In this document: in pieces, positions 1 through 7,565 of the stretch
How positions within the stretch are numbered: position 1 is the stretch's first letter
How the letters are laid out: each line of letters begins with the position of its first letter
NCBI RefSeq assembly: GCF_028280385.1
Contig: NZ_JANQLX010000009.1
Coordinates: 298,162 to 362,161 of the forward strand
Length of the DNA stretch: 64,000 bases
Direction of reading: 5' to 3'
Source: Allomuricauda sp.
Lineage (GTDB): Bacteria > Bacteroidota > Bacteroidia > Flavobacteriales > Flavobacteriaceae
The notes under the pieces: model-generated
What the model was told of the DNA's origin: nothing
The model's database searches: none
What the model saw: only the letters and a program-made list of their open reading frames with translations
Translations under genes and position numbers: made by a program

Positions 1-921
1 CCGAATTGTAGAAGCCACCGGTCCATCTATATCGCAACTTATGTCTGCCACCACCTTGATCTTGAAATCGGGGTGTTTGGCATCTTCGCGGGTGTATAGA
101 TAGGGGGCACCATCTCCATAAAAGTGTCCTGCGATATAAAAATCGGTCACCTTGGCAAAGCGGAAAAAATTGGATTTGTATTCTTCGGGGTTGGCAAAAA
201 AATCAGCTTTGTTTCCTCGCACGCCATCCTTTCGCTTGTTGTATTCGGAGGCATCTATTTGGCAATACACGGGCACATCAAATTCCTCTTTGAGATATTC
301 CGCCACGTTCACCCTTTTGATTCCCATGGCATCCAACATTTCCCTAGATCCATTGCCGACCCTTCCCCTGCCGGTGAGCAAAATCTTGATTTTGGGCAGT
401 TTTATTTTGTTGAGCTCGTCGATAAGGGCTTGTTGGTCTTTTAAAGTCTCCGCCTTTGGCAATTGGAACAAATCAAATTTGAGACCATAAGCCCTTATTC
501 CATTGTAGGCACCAACAATACCGGCATATCTCCCAAACGCAACCAAGCGGGGACCGTTGGAACTGGTAATCACCTCATGATCGTAAAGCTCGATGTTCTT
601 TTCCAAAATAGCCCTCAAAAGCTTGCGGTTATAAGGCTGTTTTTTGATGGTATGGGAAAAGAAAAAGTACTTTTTATTTGGAATCAGCGCATCAATCGGA
701 ACTTCCTTGACGCCCAACAACACATCACAAGATTTCATATTGTTCACCACTGGAATACCCACGGCTTCATATTCTTTATCGGTAAACACCCGAATGGGCG
801 ATGTCTCCACTTCTATTTCGGCGTCCGGAAACCTAGATCGTACATTTTGACATTCAATTGGGGAGAGGACCACACGACGGTCAGGTGGGGACTTTCGTTC
901 TTGGATGATGCCGAATTTCAT
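1..921 (-). CDS. NAD(P)-dependent oxidoreductase, alanine/saccharopine dehydrogenase family (partial)
   Basis: The minus strand is open from an ATG at 921 to the window edge, giving 307 codons with the C-terminus missing. The protein begins MKFGIIQERKSPPDRRVVLS, the usual N-terminal pattern of the alanine dehydrogenase/saccharopine dehydrogenase (AlaDH/PNT) superfamily, with the family's HxI/K region near residue 90 (FFFSHTIKKQ). A nucleotide-binding segment ILLTGRGRVGNGSREML lies around residues 180-196. Bacteroidota members are annotated either as alanine dehydrogenase or as NAD+ saccharopine dehydrogenase (lysine-forming), and the sequence alone does not decide the substrate. The gene points away from ssrA and starts about 90 bases from a candidate promoter of the opposite strand. 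I am confident of the reading frame and superfamily, not of the substrate. Confidence 0.8.
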   Translation of the reverse strand, partial: MKFGIIQERKSPPDRRVVLSPIECQNVRSRFPDAEIEVETSPIRVFTDKEYEAVGIPVVNNMKSCDVLLGVKEVPIDALIPNKKYFFFSHTIKKQPYNRKLLRAILEKNIELYDHEVITSSNGPRLVAFGRYAGIVGAYNGIRAYGLKFDLFQLPKAETLKDQQALIDELNKIKLPKIKILLTGRGRVGNGSREMLDAMGIKRVNVAEYLKEEFDVPVYCQIDASEYNKRKDGVRGNKADFFANPEEYKSNFFRFAKVTDFYIAGHFYGDGAPYLYTREDAKHPDFKIKVVADISCDIDGPVASTIR

Positions 922-1010
922 TAATTATATAACTTTTTGTATTAGTATTGTTACAAACATAACTTTTTGAAAGCAGGTTTTCAAAACTTTTTTTGGAATG
1001 CTTTTTGGGG

Positions 1011-1018
1011 TACCTTTG
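1011..1018 (+). promoter_or_regulatory. Candidate -7 box for the ssrA precursor
   Basis: TACCTTTG matches the Bacteroidota -7 consensus TAnnTTTG. A TTTG at 992-995 is the nearest -33 candidate, but the spacing is shorter than usual. No better match lies between here and ssrA at 1247, so transcription would start about 220 bases upstream and rely on RNase P trimming. Confidence 0.3.
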
Positions 1019-1140
1019 CTGGCCGTGCCCAGCTTTAAGACAGGGCAAACGTACGGAATTTGTTCTTTGATAAAAAAGATGGGATTCGGATAATAAGGTC
1101 CTGAATCAATCGGGATTCAACCTGCCCGCCCAATGGAGGG

Positions 1141-1231
1141 TTCGATTACGTAAATCAAAGATTGAAGATTTTGGACCAGTGATATCCCGAAATAAGTTCG
1201 GGATTCAATTCGATTACGTAAATCAAAGATT
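1141..1231. repeat. 23-bp direct repeat pair upstream of ssrA
   Basis: The same 23 bases (TTCGATTACGTAAATC followed by AAAGATT) occur at 1141-1163 and 1209-1231. Between them sits the perfect 8-bp inverted repeat at 1184-1204. The function is unknown; a recombined leader or an intergenic repeat family is possible. Confidence 0.6.
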
Positions 1232-1246
1232 TACTATCTCATTGAA

Positions 1247-1643
1247 GGGGCCGACCGGTTTTGACAGCGAGACCAGTTGGATTGTAAGCATGCCGAGCTA
1301 TGAAATTAATGCTCGTAAATCTCTTATTTCAACTTTTTAAATGGCGAAAATAACTACGCTTTAGCTGCTTAATCGACTGAATTATAGTAAGTCCTAGCCT
1401 AGTCGCGCCAGGCGCGAAAGCTGAATGTCCCTTGGTAGCCCTTGTTGACGGCGACCTTTTTAGGGGCACCATAAAAGTCAACATAGCACTTTTACGGCTT
1501 CGGTAGGAGTGTAAAACTTAAGAAGCTAAGGATATGGTAGGCGGTTTTTGGTCAGCCATATCACGAAAACCGAACAAAGACTAAGCATGTAGAAAGTAAT
1601 GCAATTGCTTGTTTGGACGAGGGTTCGAATCCCTCCGGCTCCA
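1247..1643 (+). ncRNA. ssrA: Transfer-messenger RNA (tmRNA)
   Basis: The 5' end GGGGCCG pairs with CGGCTCC at 1636-1642 to form the tRNA-like acceptor stem, and GGTTCGAATCC just upstream is the T-arm. Positions 1343-1372 read GGC GAA AAT AAC TAC GCT TTA GCT GCT TAA, a proteolysis tag GENNYALAA and stop, the type known from Bacteroidota. tmRNA with SmpB rescues stalled ribosomes and tags the unfinished protein for degradation. After the discriminator A (1643) the genome reads CCT, so the terminal CCA is not encoded and must be added by the CCA-adding enzyme. The length, about 397 nt, is normal. The 5' end is set by the acceptor-stem pairing. A strong terminator follows. Confidence 0.95.
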
Positions 1644-1648
1644 CCTAC

Positions 1649-1703
1649 GCCCTCCGAAGCTTTGAGCACAGCGAAAAGCGAAGGAGGGCTCTTTTTTCTT
1701 TTT
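1649..1703 (+). terminator. Rho-independent terminator after ssrA
   Basis: A two-part hairpin has an outer 7-bp stem GCCCTCC/GGAGGGC, a GAA/GAA internal loop and an inner stem GCTTT/AAAGC, followed by a T-rich run at 1691-1703. Most of it belongs to the direct repeat that brackets the GIY-YIG gene. Confidence 0.75.
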
Positions 1704-1791
1704 CAACCTCCTTTTTTAGTTCTGAACACTCGGGCTTCGGTGGACCCGTCCACCGCAACCTAATCCAATTTTTTTGGTATGAAATGGACGG
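1652..1791 (+). repeat. Long direct repeat, left copy (flanks GIY-YIG gene)
   Basis: About 140 bp running from the terminator hairpin through CTGAACACTCGGGCTTCGG to the first codons of the GIY-YIG gene (ATGAAATGGACGG). It is almost identical to 2023-2160, differing by a few substitutions and small length changes. The left copy leads into the intact gene. Confidence 0.85.
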
Positions 1792-2018
1792 TTTACATTC
1801 TAAGATGCAGTGACGGAAAGTTCTATACTGGTTTTACTGGCAACTTAAGCAGAAGACTCTTGGAACACAATAATGGCAAGGTTAAATCCACAAAACAACG
1901 ATTACCCTTTGAATTGACCACGTACGTAGTTTTTACGGACAAATACCAGGCTATTGCCTTTGAAAAATACTTGAAATCCGGCTCCGGTATTGCTTTCCGG
2001 AATAAACGTTTAATTTGA
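1779..2018 (+). CDS. GIY-YIG domain endonuclease-like protein
   Basis: This 79-aa protein begins MKWTVYILRCSDGKFYTGFT, i.e. VYIL...FYTGFT in place of the GIY...YIG signature, followed by the conserved LSRRLLEHNNGK block (Arg and His). It ends after an FEKYLKSGSG segment. It matches the stand-alone GIY-YIG proteins (UPF0213/COG2827-like), small predicted nucleases that are abundant and often multi-copy in Flavobacteriia; no cellular role is established for them. The ATG at 1779 lies at the right edge of the left direct repeat. The second copy of that repeat begins just after the stop and carries its own terminator hairpin and start-codon copy. This suggests a cassette that duplicated or moved as gene plus flank next to ssrA. 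Confidence 0.85.
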   Translation: MKWTVYILRCSDGKFYTGFTGNLSRRLLEHNNGKVKSTKQRLPFELTTYVVFTDKYQAIAFEKYLKSGSGIAFRNKRLI

Positions 2019-2022
2019 TTCG

Positions 2023-2073
2023 CTCCGAAGCTTTGAGCACAGCGAAAAGCGAAGGAGGGCTTTTTTTCTTTTT
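2023..2073 (+). terminator. Terminator after the GIY-YIG gene
   Basis: The second copy of the ssrA-terminator hairpin has outer stem CTCC/GGAG, inner stem GCTTT/AAAGC and a T-run at 2061-2073. It starts five bases after the GIY-YIG stop codon. Confidence 0.65.
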
Positions 2074-2160
2074 CAACCTCCCTTTTAATTCTGAACACTC
2101 GGGCTTCGGTGGACCCGTCCACCACAACCTAATCCAATTTTTTTGACATGAAATGGACGG
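2023..2160 (+). repeat. Long direct repeat, right copy with orphan start codon
   Basis: Near-identical to 1652-1791 up to and including ATGAAATGGACGG (ATG at 2148). After this the sequence no longer encodes GIY-YIG, so the identity stops exactly inside the 5' end of the gene. This looks like the footprint of a lost second gene copy or of a duplication breakpoint. Confidence 0.8.
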
Positions 2161-2178
2161 ACCAAGAACACAAAAAAA

Positions 2179-2210
2179 CCCCATTGTTGTCCAAACAGTG
2201 GGGCTTATTT
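2179..2210 (+). terminator. Candidate terminator hairpin
   Basis: CCCCATTG (2179-2186) pairs with CAGTGGGG (2196-2203) with one wobble pair; the loop is 9 nt and a short T-rich stretch follows. It lies just beyond the right direct repeat. Confidence 0.4.
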
Positions 2211-2884
2211 AGAAGTTTACATTCCCATAAAATTTATGGCCTTTTTGAGAATGTCTTTTACGCTTCTGAGGTTCTGATGTTACCTTATCCGAAACCTAAA
2301 ATTCAATATGTATGAAATTGCACTGTTTGGCAACATCATTTAGGTTCCTAGCGGAAGATTGTTCCGTGCCATCCGGAACATTTTGGGTTAAGTCATTCTC
2401 GTCGAATTGGGTAAGCTTGTTACTCATAGTGTTCTTCAAGGAGATTTTGGGACGAATCCTTTGGCAACGCGGAACTTTTCCTATCATAAAGAGGTGACTG
2501 TAAGCTCTTTAGAACTGTTGCTTTTGGCTTCTGGTTTCAAAATTATATCAGAATTCTGTTCTATCGGTGAAATGTTCTTTTTTTTCGATGAAATGCACTT
2601 CGCTAATCAATATGATATCATTTTAACAAAATATTTATCGATAAATCAACAAAATCTAATATCCTTTTGAGAGTTACTAATGGGGATTGATTCCGCAATC
2701 TTATTCGTTTACAACCCCCATTTTGGATGTTTTATATGCTGACTTTAACAGCTTATTACGAATAATATCGATGAAATGCACATTTCTTTATGAAATTGAA
2801 GCAACATTTATGGGCACCAAAAAATAAATAGCCATTGAGCAACTTGTTCCCTTTAGGGAAACCTTCCCTTAAATGAGCTAACAA
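2211..2884. other. AT-rich intergenic region, no supported gene
   Basis: Short open frames exist on both strands (for example plus 2407-2670 and minus 2296-2487), but none shows a recognisable family, and composition becomes strongly AT-rich toward 2600-2880. A 14-base repeat TCGATGAAATGCAC occurs near 2585 and again near 2768. It may hold a decayed gene; I see nothing firm. Confidence 0.4.
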
Positions 2885-3769
2885 TCAAGTCACCTTCAAA
2901 GTCTCCAACAAATGCTCCAAAATATCAGAAAAGTTGGTGCTAAAACCGCGGTTCCAAATCATGACCAACTCCGCTTTTTTATCAATTTCGGTCAATACGA
3001 TGTGCTTTATGGGCAAATTTTGATTGGCAATGGACGACAAGGGTTCTATACAAATTCCCATTCCCTCCTCCACCAGCTTAAAACTGGTATTTGCCGATCC
3101 CGTGATGTGCGTAATCTTTGGGTTAAACCCAGCTTCCATACAGATACCCTTCAACACATTGGGGTAGTTTAGCTCATAGTCCGTGGTGGGAAAAATAAAA
3201 CTGTCCTCTGAAAACACGGAAAAGTTGCTGTAGTTGGACTGATCCACCGGATGGTTCTTGGGCAGCAAGACCGCAAAATGCCCCTCCCTTAGTTTTTTGC
3301 CCTCCAAATCCCCGGGAACAATGGGGTTGGTCGCAAAGCAAAAATCCACTTTTTTGTTTCTCAAGGCCTTGAATTGTTCCCTGTTGTTCATTTCTATCAG
3401 CACCACCTGTATTCCAGGTTTTAATTTTTTGATCTCCTCAATGGCTTGCGGCACAACCGACTGCAATGCGGAATATGTGAACCCCACTCGCAATTCCCCT
3501 TCCCCCTGGCTTTCTATCATTTTCGCTTTTTTCTGAAGCTGTTTTAAATGATCTAAAACTTCTTCCATCTCCTCCAAATAGTATTTTCCGGCCTCAGTCA
3601 GCTCAACCACTCTTTTACTGCGCTTAAATAAGGATATGCCCAACTCCTCTTCCAACTGCTGTATCTGTCTGCTCAATGCAGGTTGTACTATATTGATCTC
3701 TTCCGCCGTTCTGGAAAAATTAAGTCGCTTGGAAAGCAGGATGGCATTCTGGAGATAAATAGTATTCAT
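2885..3769 (-). CDS. LysR-family transcriptional regulator
   Basis: The 294-aa protein has the normal length and layout of the LysR family. Residues 1-60 form the winged helix-turn-helix (LSKRLNFSRTAEEINIVQPA, then LSRQIQQLEEELGISLF). A linker helix (about 61-90) precedes a periplasmic-binding-protein-like effector domain beginning GELRVGFTYSALQSVVPQAI. Such proteins bind a small co-inducer and usually control a divergently transcribed neighbour. Here the divergent neighbour is a serine-hydrolase lipoprotein starting 110 bp away, with an AT-rich dyad between the two starts. The inducer cannot be predicted from the sequence. The ATG at 3769 fits the family's N-terminus. Confidence 0.9.
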   Translation of the reverse strand: MNTIYLQNAILLSKRLNFSRTAEEINIVQPALSRQIQQLEEELGISLFKRSKRVVELTEAGKYYLEEMEEVLDHLKQLQKKAKMIESQGEGELRVGFTYSALQSVVPQAIEEIKKLKPGIQVVLIEMNNREQFKALRNKKVDFCFATNPIVPGDLEGKKLREGHFAVLLPKNHPVDQSNYSNFSVFSEDSFIFPTTDYELNYPNVLKGICMEAGFNPKITHITGSANTSFKLVEEGMGICIEPLSSIANQNLPIKHIVLTEIDKKAELVMIWNRGFSTNFSDILEHLLETLKVT

Positions 3770-3782
3770 TTATGCATTTTTG

Positions 3783-3800
3783 TTATTAATATATCAATAA
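3783..3800. promoter_or_regulatory. Candidate LysR operator in the divergent intergenic region
   Basis: An imperfect 18-bp dyad TTATT-A-ATATAT-C-AATAA lies 14 bp upstream of the LysR start. LysR proteins commonly bind AT-rich dyads of the T-N11-A type at such positions. The assignment rests on position and symmetry only. Confidence 0.35.
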
Positions 3801-3878
3801 TAAACATTTTTATTTATATTAAGAAAGGAATAGATTTACGCTTGACCTAAAAGTTCCAACAAATTAAACCCGTTGATC

Positions 3879-5063
3879 ATGCATCCAATTCGTCCTTTCA
3901 ATTCTTATATAAAAATCTTTCACCTATGCTGTGTTGGGTTCCTGCTCCTTGTTGTTAGCAGTTGTTCTTCCGACGCGGCAGGGTCCAACGACGACCAAAA
4001 TCCACCGGAAGAGGAAAGTATTGAAACCAGGCTTCAGACCATCGTAGATGAAAAAGTGGGTACGGATGCGGACAAGCTTGTGGGGGTATCTGTTTCTATC
4101 CGTGTTGATGGCGAAGAACGCTGGAGTCTACAAGGTGGCATATCCAAACTGGGGGTACCCATCACCAAAAACATGCGATTTGGAGTAGGTAGCATTACCA
4201 AAACCGTGGTTGCCGCCACCGTAATGAAGTTGGTGGATGAAGGTCTGCTAAACCTAGAGGATACCATTGCTGATTGGATAGACCTTAGTTCGGAAAATGT
4301 GGACAGCTCCATAACAGTGTATCAATTGCTCACACATTCGTCGGGGCTATTTGGCTATATGTACAACGACCTTTGGGCCATGGCCGAAGCCGATCTTGAA
4401 ACCCCCATTCCGCAGGAGACCCTATTTGGTTTTATCGGTCCACCGACCAACGAACCGGGAGTTGCACATGAATATTCCAATTCCAATTATTTGATATTGG
4501 GGTTGATCATAGAAGCAGCCACGGAAAAAACCGTAGGGGAAGTAATGCGTGAAAAATTCTGGACCCCATTGAACCTGAACGAAATTTATTTTGGTACCAA
4601 TGAAACCATTGCAGGTACCTGGGCCGCACCCTGGCGGGATAGTAATGGCGATGGCACCCTGCAAGACATTGAAGACGAATTTGGCCCTGCCTACCACAGT
4701 ATCTTTTATTGTGCCGCCGACGTTTTTGCAACAGCATCAGACCTTTCCATGTGGGCCCAACACCTTTATAATGGGAATGCCGTATCTGAAGCCAGTAGGA
4801 CCAATATGATGACCGCCCATTTTGACATTCCAGATGCTGAATTTGTTAGCTATGGTTTGGGCACCCGGGAAGTTATTTTTCACGGACGTTCCACTTATGG
4901 ACACACTGGCGGGATGCGCGGCTATGGCGCGTATATGTTTTTTGACCCCATAAGCAAGGTTAGCATTGCCATGTTGAACAATCAAAGTAGATCCGCAGAT
5001 GGACCGCAGTTACGACATGAATTGGTGATCGAGCTACTGGGCGAAGTTTTTGATGAGCTCTAG
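3879..5063 (+). CDS. Serine hydrolase lipoprotein, class C beta-lactamase/penicillin-binding protein family
   Basis: Starting at the ATG at 3879 (a TTG two codons earlier is less likely), the protein has 394 aa. A lipoprotein signal peptide ends VVSSC with the lipidated Cys near residue 29. The beta-lactamase fold shows its three motifs: SxxK as GSITKT (Ser about 105), YxN as YSNSN near residue 195, and HTGG near the C-terminus in place of KTG. This family (Pfam Beta-lactamase, COG1680) includes D-aminopeptidases, esterases and peptidoglycan DD-peptidases; HTG rather than KTG points to a hydrolase rather than a drug-resistance enzyme, but the substrate is open. The stop abuts the start of the DinB-like gene, so the two probably form an operon controlled by the divergent LysR regulator. 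Confidence 0.85.
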   Translation: MHPIRPFNSYIKIFHLCCVGFLLLVVSSCSSDAAGSNDDQNPPEEESIETRLQTIVDEKVGTDADKLVGVSVSIRVDGEERWSLQGGISKLGVPITKNMRFGVGSITKTVVAATVMKLVDEGLLNLEDTIADWIDLSSENVDSSITVYQLLTHSSGLFGYMYNDLWAMAEADLETPIPQETLFGFIGPPTNEPGVAHEYSNSNYLILGLIIEAATEKTVGEVMREKFWTPLNLNEIYFGTNETIAGTWAAPWRDSNGDGTLQDIEDEFGPAYHSIFYCAADVFATASDLSMWAQHLYNGNAVSEASRTNMMTAHFDIPDAEFVSYGLGTREVIFHGRSTYGHTGGMRGYGAYMFFDPISKVSIAMLNNQSRSADGPQLRHELVIELLGEVFDEL

Positions 5064-5786
5064 ATGCAACTGTTCCGGCAAAACCATAACGTACATCTAT
5101 TCCTGTTGATTCTTCTGTCAACAGTTATTTCATGCCTGCAGGATAGTCCCCAAAAAACGGGTCAAGCTATGGAGTGGAGCATTGCAGATCGCAAATTGTT
5201 GGTCCGGGAATTAACCCGAACCACAGAAGAACTTTACAATGAAGTTTGGCACCTTGCAGAGGAGCAGTATCAGTTTAGGGAAAACGATTCGCTTTGGTCC
5301 ATCAAAGACATATTGGAACATTTGGAAATGCAAAACCAACTCCACTTTAGGGAACTACGCGTGGTCATGAATTCTCCAGAAATGTCAGAATACACAGTGA
5401 TCACCAGAGGACAAGATCAGTATTTCACCAAGTACAGTACAGATACCACCAAATCCAAAGCACAATGGTTCATGGAGCCAAGGAACAGGTACAGCACTAT
5501 TCAAGATGGTTGGAATGCCTTTCACATTGCCAGAAAGGAACTATTGCTGCTGGTGGCTTCCACCGAGCTGGACCTGCGCCAGCATTTCACATTTCGTGTT
5601 CCAACAAGCAGAATAGCTGTAGAAGACCTTAAAATTGGTCAAGTAAGGGATTTGCATCAACTGGTGTTGACCGGCATTGCGCATACGGACAGGCATATAG
5701 CCCAAATCAAAAAAATAAAGGAACATCCAGATTACCCCACAGAAGCGAAGGTTACCTCATTGCCACCGCAATCACAGAAAGATTAG
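5064..5786 (+). CDS. DinB-like four-helix lipoprotein
   Basis: The ATG follows the upstream stop directly (TAGATG), indicating translational linkage. The 240-aa product has a short lipoprotein signal (LLSTVISC, Cys24) and then a DinB/DfsB-like four-helix bundle. The likely metal-binding histidines are in the helix DILEHLEMQNQ and in the C-terminal helix GIAHTDRHIAQIKKI, the latter highly typical of the DinB_2 family. DinB-like proteins include metal-dependent thiol transferases and many members without known function. A lipidated form would sit in the periplasm or on the outer membrane with its serine-hydrolase neighbour. The next gene converges with only 12 bp between stops. Confidence 0.75.
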   Translation: MQLFRQNHNVHLFLLILLSTVISCLQDSPQKTGQAMEWSIADRKLLVRELTRTTEELYNEVWHLAEEQYQFRENDSLWSIKDILEHLEMQNQLHFRELRVVMNSPEMSEYTVITRGQDQYFTKYSTDTTKSKAQWFMEPRNRYSTIQDGWNAFHIARKELLLLVASTELDLRQHFTFRVPTSRIAVEDLKIGQVRDLHQLVLTGIAHTDRHIAQIKKIKEHPDYPTEAKVTSLPPQSQKD

Positions 5787-5798
5787 GTAATTTATAGC

Positions 5799-7565
5799 TT
5801 AATATTCCACATGCCCCAAAAACTCTTTTGGGTTCTTGCGACCAATTTCATCCATTTTATCTTCACCCAAGGATTCCAAAAGTTCTGCATAAAGCTCTTT
5901 TTCGGATTTATGGTTTCGGACCACAAAAAAATCCGTACCAAACAAGATTTTTTTGGTCAATTTTTCGTTGCCGTGCAATACTTGGTACAGCAGCGGTTTA
6001 ACTTCTTCATTGTGGAGTACGTAGCTGATGTCTGCATACACATTGGGGTATTGCAACATAAGGCTGCTGATGATACTGAACCACTCAAAGCCATTGTTCC
6101 AAATCCAAGCGGGTTTGCTATATAAGGGTTGCAGCACGCCGGTAGATGAATTTTGTGTTCTGAAGAGTTCAATCCCCTTGTCCGGGTTTTCCAGAAGCTC
6201 GGAACTTAGATCTTTACGATCTGCCTCCATATAACGTTGCCATTCCTTTTTGCCCCCGTAATGCGCCAGATTAATTTTTAGATTTCTTAGATTGACCCTT
6301 ATGGTTCCAGAGACTTCATCATAACCAAATAATTGCTGGATGGTTTCGCTGGATTTCCCAACCCACTTGGCCAAGTAATACTCTTCCAACAGCACCAAAT
6401 AGTTTAGTGGATGGGTAAAATTCAATTGGAGTTCAAAGTTGGATTTTACCTTAGTTTTTAAAGGTTTCCCTTCATTATCCTCAAACACGGGATGGTGCAT
6501 CCATTCTTTTCTGATGGCACCCCTATAAAAGATGGTACCCTCAATACAGTGCGCAGTGATGGGCAGGTTCCGCTGTACGCAATAGACCCACAGTGGCAAC
6601 AAGTCCTCGTCAAAAGGGTAGTACCCCAAGGCGGGGTAGATTTTTATTCCCTTAAAATAAGCAGGCTGTCCATCCCTTCCTTCCAAACAGTCTTTTAAAA
6701 AACAATCCAGTAACCTAACCTTGTGGCCAGAACTGGTTTCTTCCAACTCCCAATTGAAAAAGGATTTGCCTTCATCCTTGATCCGTCTTGGATCCACAAA
6801 AACAAATGGGATCAAGTGTTCCGAATTTCTTTTCTCTTCCCTTTTTATGGTGAAGATATCCTCAATTTGTTCCTTATAAGGTTGCTTTGGTTGCCAGGCC
6901 CCCATATATTCCATATCCATGGGCAACACCACCACCTTAGATCCAGGATCGTACATTTTGATCAAGCGGTCAAAAATGCCTTTTTGGGATTTGTATTTGG
7001 CAAATTCAGCAATCGTTAGATACCGCTGGATAAACTTCAGCATTTCATCTGAGGGCAGGTACTTTAATTGCGAAAACAACTTTTTGGCCAAGGACAAGAG
7101 CAGCTTGGCAACATTGGGATATAAAAAAGCCAACAGTACAAGCAACAAAATTTGGTAGGCCATGGGTATGTTCACCACCAAGATGTACTTTAGCACGCTA
7201 TTCTCAAGAAAATGGAGCAGATTTTTATACCATTCCCAAGAATCTGCAATACTGGACCAGTTTAACAGGATCAATACCACATTCAGGGTAAGGAACAAGG
7301 AAATAAAATGTCCCAGATATCTAGTGGCCAAATGGGTTTTTATAAATGCGATGGTTGCCGTTTGAAAGGACCAAAAAGGTTTTAGCGCATCTTTGATCCA
7401 CTTGTACAACTTGAAGAGCTTAAACACCAGCCCAATATGAAGGAAGTAATAAAATGGCCAGGGCACAAAAGTCTTGGCAATCAACGGTGGAATATTCTTC
7501 TCCGTGAAAATATGCGTATGCACATTGATCAGTGGCAATTTGCCCTTGTCCTTCTTTTGGTCCAT
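5799..7565 (-). CDS. Amidohydrolase-family protein with inserted membrane helices
   Basis: The 588-aa protein has the TIM-barrel amidohydrolase signature: HTH near residues 16-18 (INVHTHIF), a KIYPALGYYPFDEDL strand-helix, ITAHC, NLAHYGG, and the late metal-ligand loop ILFGTDFF. Between the first HxH and the rest of the barrel (about residues 35-165) lies a hydrophobic insertion with at least two strong membrane segments (FISLFLTLNVVLILL and AYQILLLVLLAFLYP), unusual for the family. The ATG overlaps the metallo-beta-lactamase stop by one base (TAATG), so it is the third gene of a minus-strand operon headed by an HEXXH peptidase. It likely acts as a membrane-anchored metal-dependent hydrolase; the substrate is unknown. 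The family call is firm at the motif level only. Confidence 0.7.
   Translation of the reverse strand: MDQKKDKGKLPLINVHTHIFTEKNIPPLIAKTFVPWPFYYFLHIGLVFKLFKLYKWIKDALKPFWSFQTATIAFIKTHLATRYLGHFISLFLTLNVVLILLNWSSIADSWEWYKNLLHFLENSVLKYILVVNIPMAYQILLLVLLAFLYPNVAKLLLSLAKKLFSQLKYLPSDEMLKFIQRYLTIAEFAKYKSQKGIFDRLIKMYDPGSKVVVLPMDMEYMGAWQPKQPYKEQIEDIFTIKREEKRNSEHLIPFVFVDPRRIKDEGKSFFNWELEETSSGHKVRLLDCFLKDCLEGRDGQPAYFKGIKIYPALGYYPFDEDLLPLWVYCVQRNLPITAHCIEGTIFYRGAIRKEWMHHPVFEDNEGKPLKTKVKSNFELQLNFTHPLNYLVLLEEYYLAKWVGKSSETIQQLFGYDEVSGTIRVNLRNLKINLAHYGGKKEWQRYMEADRKDLSSELLENPDKGIELFRTQNSSTGVLQPLYSKPAWIWNNGFEWFSIISSLMLQYPNVYADISYVLHNEEVKPLLYQVLHGNEKLTKKILFGTDFFVVRNHKSEKELYAELLESLGEDKMDEIGRKNPKEFLGHVEY

Larger units (their letters stand above)
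922..1246. other. Non-coding stretch upstream of ssrA with short repeats and hairpins
   Basis: No convincing gene is seen. It holds a candidate plus-strand promoter near 1011, a 23-base direct repeat (1141-1163 and 1209-1231) and a perfect 8-bp hairpin at 1184-1204 (ATCCCGAA, loop ATAAG, TTCGGGAT). It is probably the leader of the ssrA precursor plus intergenic repeat material. Confidence 0.5.

Noticed and set aside
1613..1643. Separate tRNA gene at the GGTTCGAATCC motif
   Set aside because: The T-arm belongs to the tRNA-like domain of tmRNA; no anticodon arm is present nearby.
2296..2487. 63-codon minus-strand frame
   Set aside because: The internal MSNKLTQFDENDL part looks protein-like, but there is no family or context to support it.
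2407..2670. 87-codon plus-strand frame before the LysR gene
   Set aside because: AT-rich, Phe/Ile-rich, no recognisable motif or promoter; more likely a chance frame or decayed sequence.
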